Assembly: GCA_003024985.2 (NCBI GenBank)
Contig: PXIH01S0013851.1
Length of the DNA stretch: 10,900 bases
Strand: one strand, 5' to 3'
From: Euperipatoides rowelli
Lineage: Eukaryota; Onychophora; Udeonychophora; Euonychophora; Peripatopsidae
Shown piece by piece: positions 1 through 10,100 of the stretch (positions are counted from its first letter, which is position 1; the number at the start of each line of letters is the position of its first letter). Under the pieces are notes generated by a model. That model did not search any database and was not told where the DNA came from. It worked only from the letters and a program-made list of their open reading frames with translations. A program made the translations under genes and the position numbers.

Positions 1-1480
1 GTCATAATGATGTTTCTGAATATACAATTTGAGTGCTAATTTGCTAACAAGAAATCACATGATTTTTCGCTACATCATCAACCTGTAAACAAAATGGCCT
101 ATACCGACACAATTTGTGCTTATAAAAGCATGAAGAATTATTAAAAAAAAATTTATACTCTTCATAAATTTGGATAAAAAATAAATAAAAAAACGTATAA
201 TTAATAAATGTTAACTAATGGGAAGTGTTAGAGATCCCAGTACTGCCATTTGACTCAAGAATGGTTACAAGCGCCCGTAAAATTTAAATACATGTTTGAA
301 TTGAAATATATCAAAATTGAATTTTAAAAAATTTTGAAAGTTGCTCTTGCGATATTTTTGCCTGTGAAAGAGATATTGATATGAAATTTGGATACAAATA
401 AAGTATATATCAAAGTTTGAAGCCTTTTAAATACATTTAAAAGTTAAATATGATGTAAACAGTAAATTCCGAAAAATTGTAAAAGTTTACTTATCTCTTC
501 TTGATGCTAAAAATGAATTTAAAAATCAAAATTTTTAAAAAATAAGTATATCATTGCATACTATAGACGTTTAAGATTAGATAAAACTTTGTTACAAGTT
601 TTTACGATCTGTAATTTTTCCATACAAAATGGAGCAAAATTACTATACTAAGAATCAATATGGTGGCCATTTCCTTGGCAATGGTAACTTTTAGCCCCCT
701 AAAACTTTATAAAAATTACATTTTAGTAACATATATACATGCCCAAAGTTTGGTTAAATTTGAATAATAATTTAAAAAATTAGTCTGCTATAGCAATTAC
801 CACCTTAAGCTTAGATAGTAAGTCAATTTTTTTTTCAAACAGATTTAAATATGTCAATCAACTAAGAATAATTTATTATTTTTAATACAAAAAATTGTGG
901 CCGGAATGCTACCGATGTATACTTATAATGTACTTTCATTAGAGGCTGTGTTAGGTTTAGTATGCACCAGCGAGATACTTAAAAATTTAATTATTAACAA
1001 ACATACAAGCTCTTGTGAAATTATTTTGTTAAGTATGGGGAAGGGTAGTATATTTTTATACAAAACTATACTCTAGCAAAAATTATGATTGTTCAATAAA
1101 AATAACTTGAAAACTTACTTAAAAATAAGTTACTGCTACTTGAATTTTATAATGCAATGTATGTTTTTTTTTATTTTGCTTAATAAAAGTAACTTTAAAG
1201 TAACTTAGAAATATGTTATTTAAATGTTACAAATAAAATATATTTTTTAACACTATCGTTCCACCGTGAAATATTTTTCTCTCATAATAAATATATTACG
1301 ATCTGTGCTTTAGAGAATGATTAAGTTTATAGCAGACATGATCTTTATTTTTACTCAGCCTGGAAACATTGCATTTTATGTGAAATATTATCACAAAGAG
1401 CCAGCGGCCTATCTTATCTCCATTCTTATGCTTATAAGATATTTTTGTTTCCTAGGAAGAATTTCTTCATTGTAAATATC
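1..1480. other. AT-rich intergenic DNA, no gene recognised
   Basis: Both strands are dense in stop codons, with no splice-bounded reading frame I can tie to a protein family. Two stretches (about 265-420 and 680-790) share loosely similar words around ATGGTTACAA/ATGGTAACTT and CAAAGTTTG. They might belong to one old interspersed repeat, but the match is weak. Confidence 0.5.
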
Positions 1481-1621
1481 AAAAAGAATAAGAAATGTAA
1501 CATGTCAATCTATTAGTAGATTGACCATTATGGAAGCCACAGCAATTCTTNAAAAAGAATAAGAAATGTAACATGTCAATCTATTAGTAGATTGACCATT
1601 ATGGAAGCCACAGCAATTCTT
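1481..1621. repeat. Identical 70 bp direct duplication separated by a single N (probable assembly join)
   Basis: Bases 1481-1550 and 1552-1621 are identical over all 70 positions, with the only ambiguous base between them at 1551. The duplicated block covers the left boundary of the minisatellite as well as one unit start. The spacing (71) does not match the 78 bp period of the true array. Two overlapping contig ends joined through one N would give exactly this picture. Confidence 0.8.
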
Positions 1622-2076
1622 TATTGCAAAGATAAAATGAGGAGAACCACATGTCACTCCATTAGTAGATTGACCATTATGGAAGCCACAGCAATTCTTT
1701 ATTGCAAAGATAAAATGAGGAGAACCACATGTCAATCCATTAGTAGATTGACCATTATGGAAGTCACAGCAATTCTTTATTGCAAAGATAAAATGAGGAG
1801 AACCACATGTCAATCCATTAGTAGATTGACCATTATGAAAGAAATTTCAAAAATAGAATAAGAACCACAATGTCACTCCATTAATGGATCGAACTTTATG
1901 GAAGCCACAGCAATTCTTGATTGCAAAGATAAAATGAAAACCACAATATGTCAACCCATTAATAGATTGACCATTATGGACACCACAACAAATCTTTCTT
2001 GCAAAGGTAAAATAATAAGACCCACAATATGTAAATCCATTAGTAGATTGAACAATATGGAAGCCACAGCAAGTCT
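1501..2076. repeat. Minisatellite, 78 bp period, about eight units
   Basis: The marker ATTGACCATTATGG (or a variant) recurs at 1520, 1591, 1669, 1747, 1825, 1888, 1966 and 2047. Steps are 71, 78, 78, 78, 63, 78 and 81. The central units differ at only a few positions, while those beyond 1825 are increasingly diverged. Units contain a conserved block ending in CAATTCTTTATTGCAAAG. The leftmost copies contain GTCAATCTA-TTAG-TAGATTGAC, a 9 bp perfect stem with a 4-base loop, which later units keep with one change. Because 78 is divisible by three, open frames of 77-107 codons appear on both strands. I take these as by-products, since no start, splice or protein family supports them. Confidence 0.88.
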
Positions 2077-2080
2077 TCAT

Positions 2081-3600
2081 GCTTTTGATTTATTCTTTTT
2101 CTTGAATATGTTTCCAAATAGGAATTGGATATGTTCCATTTTTCAGCGAATATACAGTAAGACTGTTATGAAGCGAGTTTCTATCAAACATATTCATTTT
2201 CCTCATTGTTACTTTAAGTAGTTACAGTACATGGAAAGTTATTGCAAAAAGTAATCGGTTTCATATAACTTGTTTGTTTTTTTATTTAGTTACTTAGTAC
2301 AATCGCAGTATTATTTTCCTAATACTGTATATTATGATATGTATCATATATTTCATCACTTCTGAAAAACCTTAAATAAGATATCAAAATCTTAATTAAG
2401 GCATACCTTCACCTAAAAATGCTCTTCCAGGTTCATTTTTTAACACTACCCATGATGCCTAGATCAACTGCTATACCTAGATATTTTGAGATTATGGTTT
2501 GATATTCACTCTACCAGTTGTATCTAAGAAATAGTCCATTAATTTAATAATTAGGCTTGGACACCATACGACGATTCACATTTTTTATTAAATTATATAC
2601 AATTTTAAAATCTTGGTTAATAAGACTTAAACAGCATTTCAGATATTAGATTTATTTTAATATATATTTACAAAGAATTGAGATATTTACATTCAATTTC
2701 ATTCATATTTTTAATTTAAAAAGATCTCCATTACATCTTTTCATTCATATTTTTAATTGTCACATTGTATTTATAGTCATATATTAGCCATAAATTCATT
2801 TATTATTACTTTTCATAGTTTACTTTGATGCAACAATTAAAACAATAACTTTGAAAAAAAAAAAGATGTGTTGAATTAAGAATTCCCATTATACCGTGCT
2901 TGAAAATTATTTCACTGTATTTTTTTTTTAAATTAGTTATTACTATATGTACTGTACACACAGTTATATAGTATTTTCAGTAACAATTACTGGTCTTCTA
3001 AATTCAACAATTTTCGACCCCTACAACTTATTGTCATTTCATATCTCATAACATGTCTAATTTTAAAACTGACAGTTAATATGTGGCACATTTATAACTT
3101 TAAAATGATAAAATTTATGCTACTGGCTTTTAGCACAAATTATATGGGCTAGCAGTTAGATTGCCTGAACAGTTTAACCCCATTTATTCCCAAGCAATTA
3201 AAAATGTATGTAGGCAGAATGCTACTGTATATAATTTTTACGTTTAAAAATATATTAATAATTAATAGTCTAAATTGTTTAATAATAATGCGAATTAAAA
3301 TACTATCAACAGTACATGCACAAAAAATATATACAGTATTAACGAAACATAATAAATATTTTATTTTTAATTGTTTTATTCTTATTATAACTGGTTATTT
3401 ATAAAGTAATAATTGGAATGATTTTAACGTGCTGAATAACAAAGGTTAATTCCATGATGTCATCAGGCAGTCACATGACTAAATTTTCCTTAGGATAATA
3501 TAATGGTAAAAATTGTATTCCTTAAAAAAAATACAAATACAGTACCAATATTCAAAAAATTACAGGCCTAATCAATCAAGTTTGTTAACAAAGTCTATGG
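2081..3600. other. AT-rich intergenic DNA, no gene recognised; small hairpins and a 19 bp direct repeat
   Basis: No supported gene. Visible structure: a perfect 8 bp stem CAGTATTA/TAATACTG with a 6-base loop at 2306-2327, a 7 bp stem TATGATA/TATCATA at 2334-2349, and a perfect 19 bp direct repeat (TTCATTCATATTTTTAATT) at 2698-2716 and 2740-2758. The short plus-strand frames at 3204-3404 and 3618-3800 are Ile/Leu/Asn/Lys/Tyr-rich, as expected from random AT-rich DNA. Confidence 0.5.
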
Positions 3601-3620
3601 TTTTCTACAATATTTGAATG

Positions 3621-3626
3621 TTTATT
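3621..3626 (-). terminator. Candidate polyadenylation signal (AATAAA on minus strand) for the ZIP gene
   Basis: Reading away from the TGA at 4014, this is the first canonical AATAAA I find on the minus strand, about 390 nt downstream. A variant TATAAA at 4002-4007 lies only a few bases past the stop and is an unlikely site. In DNA this AT-rich an AATAAA is expected by chance, so the call rests on position only. Confidence 0.3.
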
Positions 3627-3645
3627 TATATTTGTTTAAAAATAG

Positions 3646-3695
3646 ATAATTTAGTTCAGTATGATGTCATTAGTAAGATCATATTACTAAATTAT
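3646..3695. repeat. Imperfect hairpin in the ZIP 3' flank
   Basis: The arm ATAATTTAGT...AGTATGAT (3646-3665) pairs with ATCATATTACTAAATTAT (about 3678-3695), with a two-base bulge and one mismatch. It lies some 320-370 nt beyond the ZIP stop codon, so it would be in the transcript if the AATAAA at 3621-3626 is used. Such palindromes also arise from decayed foldback elements. Confidence 0.5.
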
Positions 3696-4013
3696 TGTAG
3701 AATAACATTGCTATTCTTTGAATATTTTAGTCGTGTTACCCTAATGAAATTATGGAATATAAAACATGAAAAAAAAAAGTTTAATGTAAACTGCTTATAA
3801 TAATAAGTAAAAATAGCATATATACATTGATTTAATTTAACAATATCAATATTTTTTTGGAAAGATAGACTGCGCCAGTGCTAAAACCTATTGGCCCTGA
3901 CTGCGCTGTTAACAATTATTAAATTATAGACTAAGATTGAATTATCAAAATAATAACAGATAAAATTTTACAATAGACTTCTTTCAATTATTTTTGATTG
4001 ATTTATAATTCTA

Positions 4014-4163
4014 TCAGAATTTAATGTCTTTATTAAAAAATGCTAATGAAAACATAATAGATGTTCCAATTAAATAACCAAGATTTTGAATTAATAAAAT
4101 CCTCAAACCATTACTACGGGTTTTTTTACTCGCTTCATTGACAGCATGAATCATTTCTGGTAA
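4014..4163 (-). CDS. ZIP transporter terminal exon C (LPEM, membrane segment 8, stop)
   Basis: This exon is 150 bp: 49 codons plus TGA at 4014-4016. The acceptor AG is at 4164-4165, behind a clear pyrimidine tract on the minus strand (about 4166-4186). Phase 0 joins Asp-Met of exon B to Leu-Pro-Glu-Met, restoring the conserved ZIP DMLPEM sequence with nothing missing. A charged loop follows (Asn-Glu-Ala-Ser-Lys-Lys-Thr-Arg), then a last membrane segment beginning [13 protein letters not shown]. The C-tail is very short and ends Asn-Lys-Asp-Ile-Lys-Phe. The IQNLG motif and a short tail after segment 8 are usual in this family. The exon lies 4.2 kb from exon B and is too short to stand out in a simple open-frame search. 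Confidence 0.9.
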   Translation of the reverse strand, partial: LPEMIHAVNEASKKTRSNGLRILLIQNLGYLIGTSIMFSLAFFNKDIKF

Positions 4164-7100
4164 CTAAATATAAAAAGAAAAGAACATATTAAAATATTTT
4201 TAATTAATCGTTTATTTTAAAGTATTTTTTTTAAATATTAGTCTATAATATTTTTTTATACAGTATATTTAATTTGTTAGGCTTGTTTGAAAGATGAGCT
4301 GTTTGGTTACCATTGTAATTTTCAACTAGTTTCCATACTTTTCTTTCAAAATACAAAAACAAATTAAATGAAAAAAAAAAATTCTGCTGGCCTACTAATT
4401 AGATGATTGATTTTTGAAGATTTCAAGCTAGATACAGGGCCCAATAAGTGACATTTACAGTGTTTTTAAGATCTGTGCAAGTATTTCTGCCGTTACGGGA
4501 GGTCTGACTAAATTTGTGTCAAAATTATCGAAATTGATCAAAAAAGGTTTATTATCATAGTTGGGGGTAAAGTGGGTTTAATATGTAGTAAGAGTTAGGG
4601 TTCAGGATTACAGTAAGGTTAGGACTGTAAATAAAATAAAAAAAAATTTTGATCATGTGACTGAAATGTCACTTATTGGGCCCTGTTTCTAGGCTCTCGT
4701 TTTTTAAGTTGCCATTACAGTCCTACACATTCCTGCAAGTTTTTTATTTTCAAATACAAGAAAGTGTGCATTGAAAAAAATTAGTTGATGGAAAGAAATC
4801 AAAATTTGACAGAAAGATTACTTAGGAGATTGCAAGGTAAGAGAACTAAAAAATTTTGTCAAGTAGAAACAATCAAACACAAAATTGAATATAAATGAAA
4901 AACATTTCTTGTATTAATAAATAAATTTAAAAAAAAAAGTAAAATCATGTATACAGTATTGGGATTCAAATCAAGTCTTGTTTAAATGTATCCTATATAT
5001 TAATTGGTAAGAGTGTGTTCCGAAGCCAGTATTTTCCGAAGCTGGTAACAGCGCCATCTATGATCTATTTTTAGAAACGTTAATGTAACGGGCTTATCGG
5101 CTCGGGAACTAAGGATTAAGAATCATAACTCTTATGTGAGAGAGTGGATGATGCCGTGTAATGGACTTATTCGAAGCCGTGTTCCGAAGCCGATAACAGC
5201 GCCATCTAGGAACTATTTTTAGAAAATGTTTGATGCCCATGTAACGGGCTTATTTGCTAGTTGTTTAATAAAAAGGAAAATAGTCTCAATTCATTTTTTT
5301 TACCAAGGGCAAATAGGACTGGGACAAGAGCATTTTTTTTAAACAATATATTGATATTAAATTAGGCTGTTTACTTATTTTTTGCCTGTTTGTTAAATTT
5401 TCACATAATTACAGTAATGCCTTCTCCATGCATGCAGAAAAGGCTTGTAAAAATTTAAAAAAGCCAAAAAAAAAATGTATATTATAAACATTCCATTTCA
5501 ATTAAATTATTTTCTTCTCGGGTTGATCCAGAATTGATACATTCATAACATTCTTTGAGAATAGCTGGGAACTGATCAATTGCACTACTTGAGCAGTATT
5601 TGTAAACTTGATAAAGCCAGTTCATTCTTTTATATCCTCACTAATTATATTTATCACTATAATGTTGTCAAGGTTCCCATATACTGTTTTCAGCACGATT
5701 GTGTTAGCCAAAGTTTCAACATAATATTACGATCCTATATTTATTTTATTGTTTGCATTGATTCACTGCGTGAAAACATTTAGTTGTTTCCATTCAATGA
5801 TTATTCTTTAATCATGGCTTTACTATTTAATTAGTAAAGTTGTGATTGACAGTTCGATCACCTATCTGGATTTAAACATTGAATGAGACAACTGACATTT
5901 AACGCAGATGAATCGATGCTAAGTTATGTCAGTAGATTATATTTGGATATGTGTATTTTGTAGTGCATTGAGTATGTCTGGCTGCTTTATTCATTTATTT
6001 GTCCAACTGTAAGATAATATGCACCCTGTTATTGTATGGTAATAACAGGGTAGGGTGCATGCTATTTTTTTAATCATATTCTCATCTTGCTTGTATTATG
6101 TGAGAACTTTTTTTTTTAAATTTTGTTTTCACATTTAAAATGCAAACCGTCCACTTATTGCTTTCCTCTGGTATCAAGAGTTTACCTTTTGAGGGGCAGT
6201 GGTCTGAGTATCCTGCCACTAACACAAACAGTTGCCAGTTTGATTTCCGCTTATATAGACCAGTACCGGTACTTCATAATAGTTTTGTAACACTGCTTAA
6301 GTATATTAAATCTTTTGTCAGGGAGACACCCGATTTCGAATATACTATACTCATCTGCTTAATTTGGATAAAAATGTCATTTAAATCATGTAGTAACAAT
6401 GAAATAAATTGTTTCATTTCCTGTTTAAATATTGACAATATGAAAAGTAATCTATTAACCCTTTCACAAGTGGATTAAGTGTGGGGAAAATATTTTTTTC
6501 CTCTACAAAAATCATATGTAATGTCAATGCTGAGTGCAGATTCTAATTGCGAAAAACAGCAGAAGTTATAAAAGCCGTGTTGAATGCTGTGCTTGAGAAA
6601 AAACAAAGTCGGCAACACACAGTCATTTCCATGTCTTTCCATACTGACAAATCTGGTAATGGATCGATTAGACATAGCTTTTCTTAGCTTAGCACTGAGT
6701 TGCGTTTTCAGTAAGAGGAAAAAAATATCCGAGAAGAGAAGCACAGCGTTTACATAGAGGTACTTTGCCTCGTGGTAAAAGCTCTTTGAAAATCACAGAT
6801 CCAAACTTTGTGCGCAACATGCAAAACAGAAACTTTGAATATTCTGCAGATTTAACTTATAATTGTATTTTAAATTAGCCCTAGACTTTTAGTTCAACAT
6901 TCAAGGTCGTCCGCAGAAAAAAATATTAGGGGAGCAAGAAATTTATATTTTTGGTTGTGATGTTTTGATAACCTTTTCTTATGTTAGGCAGGGGTGTATA
7001 TTCTTACCAAAGAGTGAGCAAACAGCTCGGGAAGAATTTTGCCTTTGGGAAGAAATTGAGGCATCCGATTAAAAAATATATTGAATGCTTGATCAAACAT

Positions 7101-10100
7101 AAGCATTATTTGACTANGTAGACATATATTAACTAAAATTTCTTAACATAATATAATTTACCTAATTACCTAAATTATTTTAAATTATTATTCCTTTATT
7201 AATGTTTAACAAAAGTGAATGCTGACACACTCGATACTTGGGAAGAATCTTACAGCAACTCTGGAAGATTTTCAATTTAAATGAAGAATATATACCCCTG
7301 ATGTTAGGTCTGTAATATTTATTCATAATAGTATCTCATTTCAGCATATGTCATGACTATTTTTTTAAACAAAAATTATTATGATTATTTTCACATTTTA
7401 AAAAAATAACACTGTTTTTCCGGGGAGGGGGGGGGGGAGCTCCCCTTACCCCCTCCGGACAATGGAGTATAGATAAGAAGGAGGTACCCTATTGTCATAA
7501 TTTTGAAGCTGTTTTTACTATGATATACTGTGTTATCCTGGGACATACAATATTTACAAGGCTAAATATAAGCTTACTAACATACTGTACACCAAGACAG
7601 TTGTTCTCTTTTTTTTAAAGAAAAAAAAAAGAGTACCTCTGCAACTTTGAGGTATTCATAGTCAGAAATTCATTGAAACTGTAAAATACCACTATAACCA
7701 AAATTATTTACGAAATAATAAAACAATATTTTTAATTTTAAGTGATACATGGTGAAAAAAATCAAAATATCCTACCTAACATAGTTTTTCTTATAAAAAG
7801 AATCTATGCTTTTCATATTTCAAGTGTAAATTAGTTCTGAGACTAATCCACAGCCTATTGTTTATCTACACAATTTATTTTGATAATAGTTGCATTTTAT
7901 TAATAGCCAGCTTTTTCGTTAAAATAATTATAAAAGATAATCTTATAACAAAATACAGGTATAGGGTTATGATCCGAGATGTCTTCTACTACATTATATT
8001 TAAGAAGTTTTAATGTTTTTGGAAAATTATAATAATTACAAATTTTAAGAGTTATTATTCCCTCCTCAGTAATATACACAGTGAATTTTGTTGAGAGTTC
8101 TGTGAACGGTGTGATGCTTTGCCAGTAGAAAAGGCATGGAGAAGAGAAAAGCAAATGTTTTGCATGAGTCTGTCCTGGCGTGCCTTGCGCAAACTTGCAT
8201 CAAGGCTAGCTATTGTCGGAAAACCATAGGTCACCGTCTTATCTATACTCCATGCTACGATGCCCTTACCAATATTCCATTATTATTCTTATCCAGTGTT
8301 TTAGTTACAAGTCTTGTTTACCTGTTATTAACTAAAAAAATTAAATATTTACCATGTCTACTAGTGAAATATAAAGAAACATCCCAGCTGCCAGGGAAAA
8401 TATAAAGAAAGCTGATTCTGTAATATTTCCAAGTAAAATTCCAACAATCAATCCAAGGTAGCAAGTGCAACTGGATAAAAAATTAAAAAGTAGAGCTTGA
8501 CGAATAGACATTCCAGAATTTAACAATATAGCAAAATCACCTAAAATGTTAAAAAAAAAAAAAAAAAATTTGAACAATGAATAAAAATTATATAAAATTT
8601 GCTTTTTACTATCTCATATTATTGCATTAAAAAAATATTGTAATCATTTCAAAATTATAAATTTTGATTGGGGCAACATTGTTTTCATTTGACAATCATT
8701 TAAAAGTTAGAAAATCAGACTTGGATTGGGAGGACATTTTGGTCCCTTGCTAGAATCCCAAAACATCATTTTTGCCTTTATATCTGGTAGTTATTGAAAA
8801 TTAGAAATCAGATTTAGATTGGAGAACACAATTTTGGCCTGGAAAACCCAAAACAATATTCATGTTTTTATATTTGATAATTATTCAAAAATCCAGATTT
8901 TGATTGTGGAGCACCTGTCCGTCATTAAAAAGTAAAAATCCAAATTTTTATTGTGGGAACCCACTGTAGGTCCTGAGAGCCTCAAAATACCATTTTCACC
9001 TTTCTGTCTGATACCATTTAAAAATTAGAAATTCTGATTTTATTTAGGGAGCACATTTTGGGTATCATGCATCCTGAAACCACATCTCACCTTTCTATCT
9101 AGGTAATCATTCATACATTATAAATCTAGATTTTGATTGGGAAGCACAGATTGTACAAATACTTTTTAAGAAAATCGAAAATATTAATTATAAATACCAT
9201 TTTAAAATCAAGTTGCAATTCATTATTACCCACATTTAGATAACTATAGTGCTAAGTTACATTGTATTTATACACATAAATAACTTATTTTGTTATATTA
9301 TTCCAAATCTTTACTCTTTTTGAATAAGGAGCATTTTTATAAGCTCTTATGCCGGGAGAGAAAAACTCACAAATGTGTGGCAGACTCAGCAGAGTATATC
9401 ACGTGATAATATTAAATGAATAACCTCTGCATCATAATCCTAAATAGCGCCCTCTGTAAATAATGACGGAAAGTTGTTAGCAGTACTTTCCTTATTTATT
9501 TATGGAAAAAAAAAACAGCCCAATACATTTGAAAGTAATATTCCAATATGAGCTTCTGTTAATAAGTTTAATTAATTATGTGTATAATAACACTGTAACT
9601 TAGTGCTATAGTTTCTTAAAAATTAAGCTTTGTAATAGTTTTATTATCACATTTTACTTAGTTTTTTTTAAATTTAAGCTTACCTTGATTAGATTTTGTA
9701 ACTCATCACAATGTACAGTATATTACAATGCTGTAAATGTACCATTCTGCGTTAGCTCTAGACTACTACTACAGTAGGCTAATAATTATTAAAAATGATT
9801 ATTTCCTTACAGTTATTGAATGGCAGTGAAAAAATCTCCATAATTGCAAATCATAATAAATGATGTGCTTAATCATAAATTCCATTATGGATTGAAATCA
9901 CCGTTATTCTCTTCCGCTTCTTAAATTACTTTGAAAATATTGTAAAGAGAACAAAATTTTTCTTAGAATGAGGTGAAGTGGGAATTACTATCTATTTGAT
10001 CTCATTTACCATGTTCTCAAAGAGAAGCAGAGAAGGGATTTATAAGCAGGGATCAGCAAATAAGATGGTTGTCTGATTTTTCAAATTCGAGTGCAGGTGA

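Larger units (their letters stand above)
6907..7460. mobile_element. Possible older element interrupted by the hAT-like MITE (GTCCGCAG...CTCCGGAC ends)
   Basis: GTCCGCAGAAAAAAATATTAGGGG (starting 6909) and, after the MITE, a G-rich/C-rich foldback ending CCCCCTCCGGAC (to 7460) form short inverted ends with GTCCG/CGGAC outermost. Both flanks of the MITE would then be one older element of about 230 bp without the insertion. Only about 7 of 8 end bases match, so the nesting is an inference. Confidence 0.3.
4164..8352 (-). other. Intron B-C of the ZIP gene (phase 0, about 4.2 kb)
   Basis: GT donor at 8352-8351 and AG acceptor at 4165-4164. Phase 0 joining gives the uninterrupted DMLPEM seen across the family, so no coding exon needs to be hidden inside. 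The intron carries most of the mobile-element remnants of the window (see separate entries at 4427-7460). The parts between them (for example 5300-5780 and 7465-8350) are AT-rich with poly(A)/poly(T) tracts and only short unconvincing frames. Confidence 0.85.

Noticed and set aside
1505-2080. Long open frames on both strands in the 78 bp array as a repeat protein
   Set aside because: The period is divisible by three, so any stop-free unit stays open on every copy. Both strands are equally open, no splice sites or known repeat domain fit, and one frame crosses the N.
3204-3800. Two plus-strand frames of about 60 codons
   Set aside because: Composition (Ile, Leu, Asn, Lys, Tyr, Phe) is what AT-rich noncoding DNA gives; no motif.
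6140-6478. 112-codon plus-strand open frame
   Set aside because: It runs through the SINE-like stretch, has no recognisable domain and lies antisense in the ZIP intron; its length is modest for DNA like this.
7606-7633. CTCTTTTTTTT/AAAAAAAAAAGAG hairpin as a terminator or small-RNA gene
   Set aside because: Homopolymer palindromes arise easily in this sequence and nothing nearby supports an RNA gene.
8136-8405. 89-codon plus-strand open frame
   Set aside because: It overlaps the conserved ZIP exon B on the opposite strand and resembles no family I know; treated as a shadow.
10048-10063. CAGGGATCAGCAAATA as a hAT terminus
   Set aside because: It looks like a hAT end, but I find no inverted partner or 8 bp duplication within the window.
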